In this document: positions 14,461 through 22,657 of the stretch, piece by piece
Numbering within the stretch: position 1 is the first letter of the stretch
Layout: each line of letters starts with the position of its first letter
Assembly (NCBI RefSeq): GCF_026008495.1
Contig: NZ_BQUN01000087.1
Location: 15,798-50,549, forward strand
Direction of reading: 5' to 3'
DNA length: 34,752 nt
From: Streptomyces sp. A012304
GTDB lineage: Bacteria; Actinomycetota; Actinomycetes; Streptomycetales; Streptomycetaceae
Made by a program: the position numbers and the translations under genes
The notes under the pieces: model-generated
What the model was told of the DNA's origin: nothing
The model's input: only the letters and a program-made list of their open reading frames with translations
The model's database searches: none

Positions 14461-16344
14461 TCACTCCGAGGGCAGAGGCGTACAGCTCAGTCGGAAGTCG
14501 CGGAAGTCGGCGGTGAACGACGCGTCCACGAGGTCCCGGGCGTGGATGCCGACCAGCGTCCCGGTGAAACGCAGCCGCCCCCCGTGGTCGTCGGACAGCC
14601 GGCCGCAGTCCAACGGCGGCCCGACCTGTGTGGGCACCCCCTCGCGGACGTACCAGAAGCGGGCCTCGACCCCCTCCACCGTGACCCCCAGGACGACCGG
14701 GGCGCTCGTGTCCACGTCCACGACCGCCGCCTGCCGCGTGCCCTTCTCGTCGCGCTCGACGAGACTGAGCACGGTCCGGCCGCCCCCGTGCCACTGCTGC
14801 CCGCGCTGTGGCTCCCCCTCGGGCTCCGCCCAGGTCAGGTCGAGCGAGAGATACGCCTCCGCGTCGTAGCGCAGGATCAGCCCGGCGGCCTGCGTGAACG
14901 TGAACGGCCTTGCCTCGACCGTCACTTGCGCCGTCGCCCGGTGCTCGGTGAGACGCCGCGCGAGCAGGCTCTGCGCCCACCGGGACTCCGGCCCCTGCCG
15001 GCCGCGCAGCCGGATCCAGCCGGGACGGGCCCCGGTGTCCGCCCAGGAGGGATGCGGGGGTTCACGGAGCGTGCTCCAGGGCCAGGCCAAGGGCGCGGCG
15101 GCGGGGGAGCGCGGGTGTGACTCCGGGGGTGTGGAGGGTGTCAGGGGTGTCACCGGCGCGACAGATGCGTCCAGCATGACCGGTGTGTCGGGCGCGTCCG
15201 GGGTGACCGGCGCGAGCGGCGTCGGCACCTCGACCTCGACGGCGGGGTGCCAACCTCCTTGTCTGAGGCGGGGGTTGCCCTCCGCGTCCCAGATGACCGC
15301 CTGGATCGCCGTCTCCCGGCCGAGGGTGCAACGCGGGCCGTCGGGAGTGTCGAGCGGGCGGGCGGTGAGGTGGCTGAGGAACCACTCGCCGTCCGGCGTC
15401 TCCACCAGCTCCGCGTGGCCCGCCTTCTGCAAGGGCTGCTTCGGGTCGTCCCGGGAGGTGAGCAGCGGGCGGTCGTCGAGGGTGTACGGGCCGGTCAGGT
15501 GCCGGCTGCGGGCCGTGCGGACGCCGTGCTCGAAACCGGTTCCGCCCTCGGCCAGCACCAGGTGGTACCAGCCCTCTCGGCGCAGCAACTTCGGCCCCTC
15601 GATGAGCCGTTCGTGCTGGAGGAGGAGGTGTGTACCGCCGCGCGGGGCGAGCGTGTCACGGTCCAGCTCCGTCAGCACGATCCCCGCGAAACGGTTTCCG
15701 TCCGGCCGGTGATCGTTCTGGAGGTTCAACAGCCACAGCCGGCCGTCCTCGTGATACAGGGCGGGGTCGAACCCGTGACTGGCGACGCGGCGCGGCGCCT
15801 CCCAGGGTCCGGCCACGTCGTACGCCGTACTCACGTACGTGTCCAGGTCGAAGTACGGCGTGCCGACCGACCGCACCACCGCGTACACCATCCAGAAACG
15901 CTCACCGTCCCAGCTCAGCGACGGCGCCCAGATCCCGCCCGAGTCGGGCACCCCCGCCAGCGAGTCCCCCGGGACGGCGCCCTGGACATGGCCCGCGTAC
16001 TCCCAGTGCGCCAGGTCCCGCGAGCGGTGGATCGGGATGGTCGGAAACCACTCGAAGCTGCTGGTCGCCACGTAGTACCAGTCGCCTGCCCGGACGAGGG
16101 AGGGGTCGGGGGCGAAGCCACGGAGGACGGGGTTGCGGGCGACAGGCGCTGGTGTGCGGTCGGCCGACGACGGCGTGCGGTCGGCTGTCACCGGCATACC
16201 GTCGGCCGGCGACGGCGGCATACGGTCGGCCGGCGCCGCCGTACGCTCGGCCGGCCCCGGCTCGGTGTCCACGGTATGCGATCGACCGCCGACCGCGTCC
16301 ACCCCACCGTCCGCCGTCGACGAGTGACTGTCCGCCGTACTCAC
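14461..16344 (-). CDS. Glycoside hydrolase family 43 protein (beta-xylosidase/arabinofuranosidase type)
   Basis: The 627-residue protein starts at a GTG overlapping the TGA of the upstream permease (GTGA). Residues 1-70 are low-complexity repeats built on ADRTP. The five-bladed GH43 domain then shows general base D80 (RGFAPDPSLV), pKa modulator D193 (HGFDPALYH) and general acid E249 (LIEGPKLL). A proline/threonine-rich linker (about 395-440) leads to a C-terminal beta-sandwich typical of GH43 xylosidases (WIRLRGRQGP ... TEHRATAQVTVEARPF). No signal peptide is visible, so it probably acts in the cytoplasm on oligosaccharides imported by the cotranscribed ABC permeases. Xylo- or arabino-oligosaccharides are the likely substrates by family. 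Confidence 0.9.
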   Translation of the reverse strand: MSTADSHSSTADGGVDAVGGRSHTVDTEPGPAERTAAPADRMPPSPADGMPVTADRTPSSADRTPAPVARNPVLRGFAPDPSLVRAGDWYYVATSSFEWFPTIPIHRSRDLAHWEYAGHVQGAVPGDSLAGVPDSGGIWAPSLSWDGERFWMVYAVVRSVGTPYFDLDTYVSTAYDVAGPWEAPRRVASHGFDPALYHEDGRLWLLNLQNDHRPDGNRFAGIVLTELDRDTLAPRGGTHLLLQHERLIEGPKLLRREGWYHLVLAEGGTGFEHGVRTARSRHLTGPYTLDDRPLLTSRDDPKQPLQKAGHAELVETPDGEWFLSHLTARPLDTPDGPRCTLGRETAIQAVIWDAEGNPRLRQGGWHPAVEVEVPTPLAPVTPDAPDTPVMLDASVAPVTPLTPSTPPESHPRSPAAAPLAWPWSTLREPPHPSWADTGARPGWIRLRGRQGPESRWAQSLLARRLTEHRATAQVTVEARPFTFTQAAGLILRYDAEAYLSLDLTWAEPEGEPQRGQQWHGGGRTVLSLVERDEKGTRQAAVVDVDTSAPVVLGVTVEGVEARFWYVREGVPTQVGPPLDCGRLSDDHGGRLRFTGTLVGIHARDLVDASFTADFRDFRLSCTPLPSE

Positions 16345-17255
16345 TTCAGCGCCCCCAACGTCACTCCGGTCCGCCAGTAGCGGCGCATCGCGACCATCAT
16401 GATCGCCATCGGCACGATGGACAGCAGCGCGCCGGTGAGCACGAGGCTCGTCAGGTCGACCCCCGACTCCAGGCGCTTGCCCGACCAGTTGTACAGGCCC
16501 AGGTTGAGCGTCCAGTTCTCCTCGCCGCGCAGCACGGTCAGGGGCAGGAAGAACGCGTTCCAGGTGTTGACGAAGGCCAGCAGGAACACCGTGGCGCCGC
16601 CCGTCGTCATCATCCGCAGCACGATGCTGACGAAGATCCGCAGCTCACCCGCGCCGTCCAGACGGGCCGCCTCCAGCAGCTCGTAGGGGATCGTGGACTC
16701 GGTGTAGACCTTGGCCAGATACACGCTGAACGGGTTGATGAGGCACGGGATCAGCATCGCCCAGGGCGTGTCCACCATGCCGATCGCCGAGAACAGCAGG
16801 TACAGCGGGAGCGTCAGCAGGGCGATCGGGATGAGGAAGGAACCGACCACGCACGCGAACACCAGGTTGCGGCCCGGGAAGTCGAAACGGGCCAGGCCGT
16901 AGCCCGTGGCGAGGGCGATGAGCGTGCCGCCGAGCGAGCCGACCCCCGCGTACAGCAGGGAGTTGGCCGTCCAGCGCAGGAAGATGCCGTCCTCGTAGGT
17001 GAACAGCTGATGCAGGTTGTCCCACAGGTGCCAGCCGGAGAACCACAGGCCGTTGCTCTGGTAGAGCGCGGTGCGGTCCTTGGTGGCGGCGACGATCAGC
17101 CACCACACCGGGAACAGGCTGTAGACGCTGGCCAGCACCAGTCCGATGAGCAGGAAACGCTGGCCGCCGCGAGAGCGGGAGGCGGCATCGGGGCTGGTGA
17201 GGCGGCGGACCGCCGGTGTCGAGGACTTCTTCGCCCGGTCTTCGGTGAGCACCAT
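16341..17255 (-). CDS. Sugar ABC transporter permease (MalG type)
   Basis: The 304-residue permease has about six spans, from 'FLLIGLVLASVYSLFPVWWLIVAA' to 'LVLTGALLSIVPMAIMMVAM'. The cytoplasmic EAA loop is 'YELLEAARLDGAGELRIF', which contacts the ATPase. The ATG overlaps the TGA of the upstream permease (ATGA), and its own TGA overlaps the GH43 GTG. No ATPase gene is nearby; streptomycete CUT1 importers usually share the MsiK-type ATPase encoded elsewhere. The substrate is inferred only from the GH43 neighbour. Confidence 0.93.
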   Translation of the reverse strand: MVLTEDRAKKSSTPAVRRLTSPDAASRSRGGQRFLLIGLVLASVYSLFPVWWLIVAATKDRTALYQSNGLWFSGWHLWDNLHQLFTYEDGIFLRWTANSLLYAGVGSLGGTLIALATGYGLARFDFPGRNLVFACVVGSFLIPIALLTLPLYLLFSAIGMVDTPWAMLIPCLINPFSVYLAKVYTESTIPYELLEAARLDGAGELRIFVSIVLRMMTTGGATVFLLAFVNTWNAFFLPLTVLRGEENWTLNLGLYNWSGKRLESGVDLTSLVLTGALLSIVPMAIMMVAMRRYWRTGVTLGALK

Positions 17256-18139
17256 CAGTCGGTCTCCTTCGACGTCAGCCGGTAGAAGAGGAAGGAGGCG
17301 ACGCCGAGGACGAGGGCGAGCAGCACCGACAGTGCCGCGGCGTAGTGGTAGTTGCCGGCGTTGAACGCCTGGTTGTAGATGATCATGATCGGCGTGAAGC
17401 TGTCGGTCACCGTCTGCGGGGTGACGTTGCGGAACAGCGCGGGCTCGTTGAAGATCTGCAACATCTGGATGATCGAGAGCAGACCGGTCAGGACGAGCGC
17501 CCCGCGCACGTACGGCACCTTGACGCTGACGGCGATCCGGATCTCGGAGGCGCCGTCCAGGCGCGCGGCCTCGAACAGCTCACGCGGTACGGCCTGGAGC
17601 GCCGAGTAGATGATCACCATGTTGTAGCCGATGCCGTGCCAGGTCAGCAGGTTGCCGATGGACGGCCAGACCATGGAGGGCGAGAAGAAGTTCCACTGGA
17701 ACCCGAACAGCTCGCCCAGCGGGGTCAGCGGCCCGACCTCGGGGCTGTAGAGGTTGATCCACACGATGGCCGCGACCACTCCGGGGATCATGTACGGCAC
17801 CAGCAGCAGAATCCGGAACCTGCTCGCCAGCCGTGAGGTGACCGCGTCCAGGAACAGCGCCAGCACCAGGCTGATGAAGAGCATCGCCGGGATCTGCACA
17901 CAGGCGAACAGCACCACCCGCAGGATGGAGCTGAGGAACGCCGAGTCGGTCAGGCCCTGCTGGTAGTTGTGCAGCCCGGAGAACTCCTCCGTCGCACCGC
18001 CCAGACCGAGGCCGGACTGCTGGGTGCGGTACAGGGACTGGTAGACGGCGTACCCGATCGGGACCAGGTAGAGGAAGACGAAGCCGAGCTGGAAGGGCAC
18101 CGTGAAGGCGGCGCCCTTCCAGCGCAGGGAGCGAATCAT
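17255..18139 (-). CDS. Sugar ABC transporter permease (MalF type)
   Basis: The 294-residue permease starts MIRSLRWKGAAFTVPFQLGF. It has six hydrophobic spans, among them 'LGFVFLYLVPIGYAVYQSLY' and 'FRILLLVPYMIPGVVAAIVWINLY'. The EAA loop is 'RELFEAARLDGASEIRIAV'. It pairs with the MalG-type permease downstream by ATGA overlap and starts only 9 bp after the solute-binding protein gene, so the three are one operon. Confidence 0.93.
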   Translation of the reverse strand: MIRSLRWKGAAFTVPFQLGFVFLYLVPIGYAVYQSLYRTQQSGLGLGGATEEFSGLHNYQQGLTDSAFLSSILRVVLFACVQIPAMLFISLVLALFLDAVTSRLASRFRILLLVPYMIPGVVAAIVWINLYSPEVGPLTPLGELFGFQWNFFSPSMVWPSIGNLLTWHGIGYNMVIIYSALQAVPRELFEAARLDGASEIRIAVSVKVPYVRGALVLTGLLSIIQMLQIFNEPALFRNVTPQTVTDSFTPIMIIYNQAFNAGNYHYAAALSVLLALVLGVASFLFYRLTSKETD

Positions 18140-18148
18140 CTATCCGCC

Positions 18149-19489
18149 TCAGCCCTTGACGCTGATGCCACGGGACTTCAGGTCGTTGACCGTCCACTCC
18201 TGCATGTGCGCGAGCAGATCGGTGATCTTCTGCTGCTTGCTGACGACCTTGCCCCAGCCGGCCTGGAGCTCGGTGAACATCGCCGTCCAGTTCGGACCGA
18301 AGGTCCAGTCGCTCGTCACGGTCTTCAGGCTGTCCTTGACCACCTGCTGACCCGGCTGGTAATTCGCGCCGAGCAGCTTCTCGGAGATCGCCTCGCCGAC
18401 GTAGGTGTCGCTGTCGGCCAGCGCCGGCATCACACCGTTGCCGGTGGTCGGGCTCGCCATCGTCTTCACGGCTTCGGTGTCGGTGGACATCCACAGCGCC
18501 GCCTCGGCGGCCTGCTTCTGGTACTTGCACTGCTCGGGCACCAGGGTCACCCCACCGCTCTGGTTGGTGCCGGCCGGGGTCTTGGCCGCCTCACCCGTGA
18601 ACGTCGGCCACGGCGTGAGCGCCCACTGGCCGAAGGACTTGGTGAAGTTCTGCACCATGCCCGCCATCTGCCAGGTGGAGATCTGCCGGGTGGCGGTGCC
18701 GCCGTTGTCGTAGTTGCGCTGCACGGCCGCGTAGTCGGCGAAGGAGAGCTGGGAGTTGAGGTCGTTGTCGATGATCTCCTGGATCACCTTGGCGGCCTTG
18801 AGGGTGCCCGCGTCCTGGAAGTCCACCTTCCAGGAGTTGCCGTCGATGGAGTACCAGTGGGCGCCGGCCTGCATGGCGAGCACCTCCAGCGTGCTGGGGT
18901 CCTCACCCGCGTAGTTGGTGATCTTGATGCCGTGCTTCTTCAGCTCCTTGCCCGCGGCGATGAAGTCGTCCCAGGTGGCCGGGGCCTTCAGGCCGTACTT
19001 CTGGAAGATGTCGGTGCGGTAGATGGTGAAGGCGGGCGCCGAGGCGGTCGGGACACCGTAGGTCTTGCCCTGCACCTGGCCGGCGGCCCACGAGCCGGGG
19101 TTGAACTTGTCCTTGCTGGAACCCACGTACTTCGTGAGGTCGGCGAGCGCGCCCTGCGAGACCCAGCTGGTCACGTACTCGGCGGTGTTCTGGACCAGAC
19201 AGGGCGCGTTGCCCGCCTTGACGGCGTTGGTCAGCTGCTTCTGCATGGTCAGCTGGTCGGTGACCTTGGTGTACTTCAGCTGGACGTCCTTGTGTGTGGC
19301 GTTGAACGCCTTGACGACCAGCTCATGGCCGTTGGCCCAGCCCCAGAAGGGGAGGGTGACCGGGCCGGAGGCGCCGGAGGACGAGTCGTCCCCGGAGCCG
19401 GAACCGCCGCAGGCGGCGAGCAGACCTGTCAGCGCGATACCCGCCACGGCGGCGCGGGCGAACCTTCTCCGGGGGCTGGTGGAGTTCAT
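18149..19489 (-). CDS. Extracellular sugar-binding lipoprotein of an ABC importer (CUT1 type)
   Basis: The 446-residue lipoprotein starts MNSTSPRRRFARAAVAG; the frame extends further upstream, but the signal peptide begins here. Lipobox LLAAC places the lipidated cysteine at C27, followed by a Gly/Ser-rich spacer. The bacterial extracellular solute-binding fold shows 'PFWGWANGHELVVKAFNATH', 'YTKVTDQLTMQKQLTNAVKAGNAP', 'YGVPTASAPAFTIYRTDIFQKYG' and 'ATWDDFIAAGKELKKHGI'. It captures oligosaccharide outside the membrane for the two permeases. Its promoter carries an AACCGGTT-type operator. Confidence 0.92.
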   Translation of the reverse strand: MNSTSPRRRFARAAVAGIALTGLLAACGGSGSGDDSSSGASGPVTLPFWGWANGHELVVKAFNATHKDVQLKYTKVTDQLTMQKQLTNAVKAGNAPCLVQNTAEYVTSWVSQGALADLTKYVGSSKDKFNPGSWAAGQVQGKTYGVPTASAPAFTIYRTDIFQKYGLKAPATWDDFIAAGKELKKHGIKITNYAGEDPSTLEVLAMQAGAHWYSIDGNSWKVDFQDAGTLKAAKVIQEIIDNDLNSQLSFADYAAVQRNYDNGGTATRQISTWQMAGMVQNFTKSFGQWALTPWPTFTGEAAKTPAGTNQSGGVTLVPEQCKYQKQAAEAALWMSTDTEAVKTMASPTTGNGVMPALADSDTYVGEAISEKLLGANYQPGQQVVKDSLKTVTSDWTFGPNWTAMFTELQAGWGKVVSKQQKITDLLAHMQEWTVNDLKSRGISVKG

Positions 19490-19623
19490 CTGACCGTGAT
19501 CCTTCGGAAAGTAGGCGTCTCGGAAGAAGAGAACGGCGGCTCGGTACTGGCCGGGAACAGCGGCGGAAGACGTCGGCTGCGACATCGGCTCGCGGTTGCG
19601 GGGGGTCGGCCGAAGCGGAAGGT

Positions 19624-19672
19624 GTAGAAACCGGTTGCTGCGAAGGTAGGCCGAGGGGTGCGGCCATATCAA
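19624..19672 (-). promoter_or_regulatory. Promoter and operator of the GH43 ABC operon
   Basis: On the minus strand, TTGATA (19667-19672) and TACCTT (19643-19648) are spaced 18 bp. Immediately downstream lies GCAGCAACCGGTTTCTAC (19624-19641), which covers the expected transcription start. It agrees with the perfect palindrome at 22536-22553 in 16 of 18 positions. This is a typical repressor layout for a LacI-family protein. The leader to the start codon is about 135 nt. A second imperfect palindrome, GTAACCGTTTAC, lies near 19728-19739. Confidence 0.65.
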
Positions 19673-19769
19673 GAGGTGCGCGGGAAAAAGTTATGAAGAG
19701 AGCGATGATGCCCAGGTCAGAGCGGAGGTAACCGTTTACGAAACTCGGTCGTAGTCGGCCCCGCCATGG

Positions 19770-20867
19770 TCAGACCTGCCGCTGCGGCGGCCGTACGGAG
19801 TCCCGGACCACGACATGGGTGCCCAGCACCAGGTGCTCCCCGTCCCCGCCGCCCTTGCGCCGGCCCTCCGAGCCGGACCCCTCCCGCCGGTCGGCCACCG
19901 CGCGCAGGGCGACCCGCCCCATCTCCTCGTACGGCACATGGACCGTGGTCAGCTGCGGAGTGAGCTGCGAGGCCAGCGGAATGTCGTCGTAACCGACGAT
20001 CGACACGTCGTCCGGCACCCGCAGGCCCGCCGCGCGCAGCGCCTGAAGGGCGCCCGCGGCCACCACGTCCGTGCCGGCCAGCACCGCGGTGAAGTCCGGC
20101 GTCTCGTGCAGGGCCCGCTCGACGGCGGCGTAGCCGTGCTCGTAGGAGTAGGAGCCGTGCCGCACCAGGCCCGGGTCGAACGGCACCCCGTACGCCTCGA
20201 ACGCCCGTCGCGCCCCGTCCAGTCGGCCCTGCGCGGTGGTGAACTCCCCGGGTCCGGGCAGGACGAGGATCCGCCGGTGGCCGGCCGACAGCACGTGGCT
20301 GGCCATGGCGTAGGCGCCGCCCTCGTTGTCGTAGTCGACCGTCGTGGCCGGTACCTCACCCCGCAGCGGCGGCCTGCCGACCAGCACGAGGTGCGAGCCC
20401 GCCGCGTCCAGCGAACGCGCGAAGCGGGCCATGCGCAGCTGGTACTCCTCGAAGTCGAAGGCCCCGCCCAGCAGCACGACGGCGGCGACACCCTGCTGCC
20501 GCATCAGGTTGACCAGGGCCAGCTCGCGCTCCGGGTCGTCGCCGGTGGTGCCGACCAGCGACAGCCAGCCGCGCAGCGTGGCCGCGCTCTCGACGCCCTT
20601 CGCGACGTGCGCGAACGCGGCGCCGGTGATGTCGTCGATGAGGATCGCCACCGTCGGTGTGCCGCCACCGGCCAGGGAGCGGGCATGCGCGTTGGTGACG
20701 TAGTCCAGGTCGCGTACGACCTTCATCACCCGCCGGCGCAGCTCCTCGGAGACCGGGTAGTTGCCCGACAGTACGCGGGAGACGCTCGCCACGGAGACGC
20801 CCGCGCGCTCCGCCACGTCCCGGATGGTCGCCCGGCCGGCGTCGGTCGTCGTCCTGCGCTGACTCAC
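19770..20867 (-). CDS. LacI-family transcriptional regulator (upstream of the GH43 ABC operon)
   Basis: The 365-residue protein has helix-turn-helix 'TIRDVAERAGVSVASVSRVLSGNYPVSEELR', hinge 'DLDYVTNAHARSLAGG' and an effector domain with 'TVAILIDDITGAAFAHV', 'HLVLVGRPPL', 'VDYDNEGGAYAMASHVLSAGHRRI', 'TDVVAAGALQALRAAGLRVPDDVSIVGYDD' and 'LTTVHVPYEEMG'. It lies upstream of the importer operon on the same strand, so it is the best candidate for binding its AACCGGTT operator. Much of its effector domain resembles the partial LacI protein at the right edge. In the 144 bp before its start, a weak inverted repeat GAAACG/CGTTCC (20937-20957) may be an autoregulatory site. Confidence 0.92.
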   Translation of the reverse strand: MSQRRTTTDAGRATIRDVAERAGVSVASVSRVLSGNYPVSEELRRRVMKVVRDLDYVTNAHARSLAGGGTPTVAILIDDITGAAFAHVAKGVESAATLRGWLSLVGTTGDDPERELALVNLMRQQGVAAVVLLGGAFDFEEYQLRMARFARSLDAAGSHLVLVGRPPLRGEVPATTVDYDNEGGAYAMASHVLSAGHRRILVLPGPGEFTTAQGRLDGARRAFEAYGVPFDPGLVRHGSYSYEHGYAAVERALHETPDFTAVLAGTDVVAAGALQALRAAGLRVPDDVSIVGYDDIPLASQLTPQLTTVHVPYEEMGRVALRAVADRREGSGSEGRRKGGGDGEHLVLGTHVVVRDSVRPPQRQV

Positions 20868-21011
20868 CGCTGCGGCTCCTTCACCGTCGTACCCCGCTCA
20901 CCGGGCGGGCCGGGGCACGGCGCCGCGTCGGTGCCGAAACGGTATCCCATCGTTCCCCCAGGTGGACGGGCCTGTGGACAACCGTCGGAGGTGGTGGGAC
21001 GGGGGGCCGCA

Positions 21012-22025
21012 TCAGGCCACCCGGGCCAGGTCCGCGTGGCGCACCTCGTGGGCCAGGGGCAGGCCGGCGGCGACCCGTTCCAGCTCCTCGACGACGATGC
21101 GGCCGAGGCGCTCCAGCTCGTTGCCGAGGGAGCCCGCGATGTGCGGGGTGAGGAAGACGTTCGGCAACCGGTACAGCGGGGAGTCGGCGGGCAGCGGCTC
21201 GGGCTCGGTGACGTCCAGGACGGCGTGCAGCCGGCCGGAGACCAGTTCCGCGGTGAGGGCCTCGTGGTCCACCAGGGCGCCCCGCGAGGTGTTGATCAGC
21301 ACGCCGCCGTCGCGGATGAGGGCGAGCCGGGCGCGGTCGAGCATGTGGTGGGTCTCGGGGATGTCGGGGGCGTGCAGGCTGACGATGTCGCTGTGCCGCA
21401 GCAGGTCCTCCAGCGACAGCAGCCGGGCGCCCAGTCCGGCGGCCTCGGCGGCGTCGACGTACGGGTCGTGCAGCAGCACCTCGAAGTCGTACGGGCGCAG
21501 CAGCTCCAGCAGCCGGCGGCCCACGCGTGAGGCGCCGATGACGCCGATCCGCCGGCCCAGGTTGCCGGTGGCCGCGGTCTCGGCGTGGGTGGGCTGGGCG
21601 TGGGTGCGGCGGAAGCGCTCGCGGTGGGTGAAGGCGTCCTTTCCGGCGAGCAGGATCATCGCGAGGGTGTACTCGGCGACGGGGACGGCGTTGCCGGTGA
21701 CCGCGCTGGAGACGGTGACCCCGTGCTTCCACAGGGCCTCGCCGACCAGGGAGCGCACGGAGCCGGCGGCGTGCAGGACGGCCCGCAGCCCGGGTGCGGC
21801 GGCGAGCGTGTCCGTGCCGAGGCGGGGGCAGCCCCAGCCGGTGATCAGGACTTCGGCACCGGCCAGCGCGCGGGCGGCGGCGGGGTCGGTGAAGTCCCGC
21901 ACGACGAGCGCCGGGTCGATGTCGGCCGTCTGCCGCAGCCGGGCCAGGAGCGGCGCGGGGAACAGCAGGGGCAGGTGCACCGGATCCATGGCGAACACGG
22001 CCCTGGGCAGCTGGGCGCTGGGCAT
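21012..22025 (-). CDS. D-isomer-specific 2-hydroxyacid dehydrogenase
   Basis: The 337-residue protein starts at MPSAQLPRAVFAMD, directly after a strong AGGAGAG ribosome site. The NAD-binding Rossmann loop is 'RRIGVIGASRVGRRLLELL'. Catalytic residues sit in their usual motifs: R in 'LINTSRGALVD', E in 'LDVTEPEPLP' and H in 'FLTPHIAGS'. Such enzymes interconvert 2-hydroxy and 2-oxo acids with NAD(P)H in the cytoplasm. It is divergent from an importer and polysaccharide-lyase operon, so it may process acid sugars or 2-oxo acids derived from uronates; this is inference. Confidence 0.9.
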   Translation of the reverse strand: MPSAQLPRAVFAMDPVHLPLLFPAPLLARLRQTADIDPALVVRDFTDPAAARALAGAEVLITGWGCPRLGTDTLAAAPGLRAVLHAAGSVRSLVGEALWKHGVTVSSAVTGNAVPVAEYTLAMILLAGKDAFTHRERFRRTHAQPTHAETAATGNLGRRIGVIGASRVGRRLLELLRPYDFEVLLHDPYVDAAEAAGLGARLLSLEDLLRHSDIVSLHAPDIPETHHMLDRARLALIRDGGVLINTSRGALVDHEALTAELVSGRLHAVLDVTEPEPLPADSPLYRLPNVFLTPHIAGSLGNELERLGRIVVEELERVAAGLPLAHEVRHADLARVA

Positions 22026-22044
22026 GACTCTCCTGAGGTGCGTC

Positions 22045-22100
22045 GGAAACGTTTTCTGAAAGCGTCTTCTACCGTAGGTCTGGCGTGGAGGCGGGGTCAA
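22045..22100 (-). promoter_or_regulatory. Promoter with two tandem operators for the hydroxyacid dehydrogenase
   Basis: On the minus strand, TTGACC (22095-22100) and TACGGT (22071-22076) are spaced 18 bp. Over the expected start lie two LacI-style half-symmetric sites: GAAAGCGTCTTC (22058-22069) and GGAAACGTTTTC (22045-22056). They resemble the AAGCGCTT site before the lacI-type gene at 14227 more than the AACCGGTT sites. Confidence 0.55.
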
Positions 22101-22276
22101 TCGGTCGGAGGGAGCACCCGGGTGGGAAATCTTTCGGGCGGGTTGTCGGTCAAAGGGCCACTTCAGGGCGGTGGTTGAGGGGTGACGGGGGAGCGGGGCG
22201 GGGTGGGCGGCCGTGCGTGGAACGTGTTTCCGGGGCGGGTGGAGGAGGTGTGTCCTGAGCGCTCCATGACCGTATG

Positions 22277-22294
22277 GTCACAACCGGTTGCGGA
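22277..22294. promoter_or_regulatory. AACCGGTT-type operator within the 632-bp divergent region
   Basis: CACAACCGGTTGCGG contains the 10-bp palindrome CAACCGGTTG, the core of the perfect site at 22536. It lies about midway in the 22026-22657 gene-free stretch. That stretch also holds the dehydrogenase promoter, this site and the 22536 site; I see no gene in it. Two sites 260 bp apart would allow looping by a LacI tetramer. Confidence 0.45.
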
Positions 22295-22492
22295 AGGATG
22301 CTCGCCCGGGGCGTTCACGCCACGGAAACGGCGCATTGCTGAAACGGCCGGCCGGTCCGGTCCCGGCCCGAGCGGCACGGTCGCCATCGCCGCAGGTCAG
22401 ATGGGTCGGGTGCGGGGCCGGTGCGGACCGCGCGAGCGGGTGGCCGCCTCGCTCGGCCGGTGCGCGGAGTTTTCGAAAGTCTGCGAAGACCC

Positions 22493-22553
22493 TTGACGTG
22501 CCCCGTCGAGAGCAAGAAGCTCTGCCCACCCGGTCGTAGCAACCGGTTGCTAC
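22493..22553 (+). promoter_or_regulatory. Promoter region with perfect 18-bp palindromic operator
   Basis: GTAGCAACCGGTTGCTAC (22536-22553) is a perfect palindrome, 104 bp before the solute-binding protein start. A plausible -35, TTGACG (22493-22498), lies 37 bp before it; the -10 is weak (around GAAGCT). The match to the operator at 19624-19641 implies control by the same or a closely related LacI protein. Confidence 0.65.
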
Positions 22554-22657
22554 CAGTTACTCCGGCGGCTACAAGCAGGACCGTTTCCGCACACCTTTCC
22601 CGCCCACCCTCACCGCACCACTGTCTCCCCATCCCCGAACCAGAAGGCGAGGCCTCC

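Noticed and set aside
17969..19627. A 552-codon plus-strand frame opposite the solute-binding protein
   Set aside because: It is antisense to an unmistakable lipoprotein gene; the composition is typical of a GC shadow.
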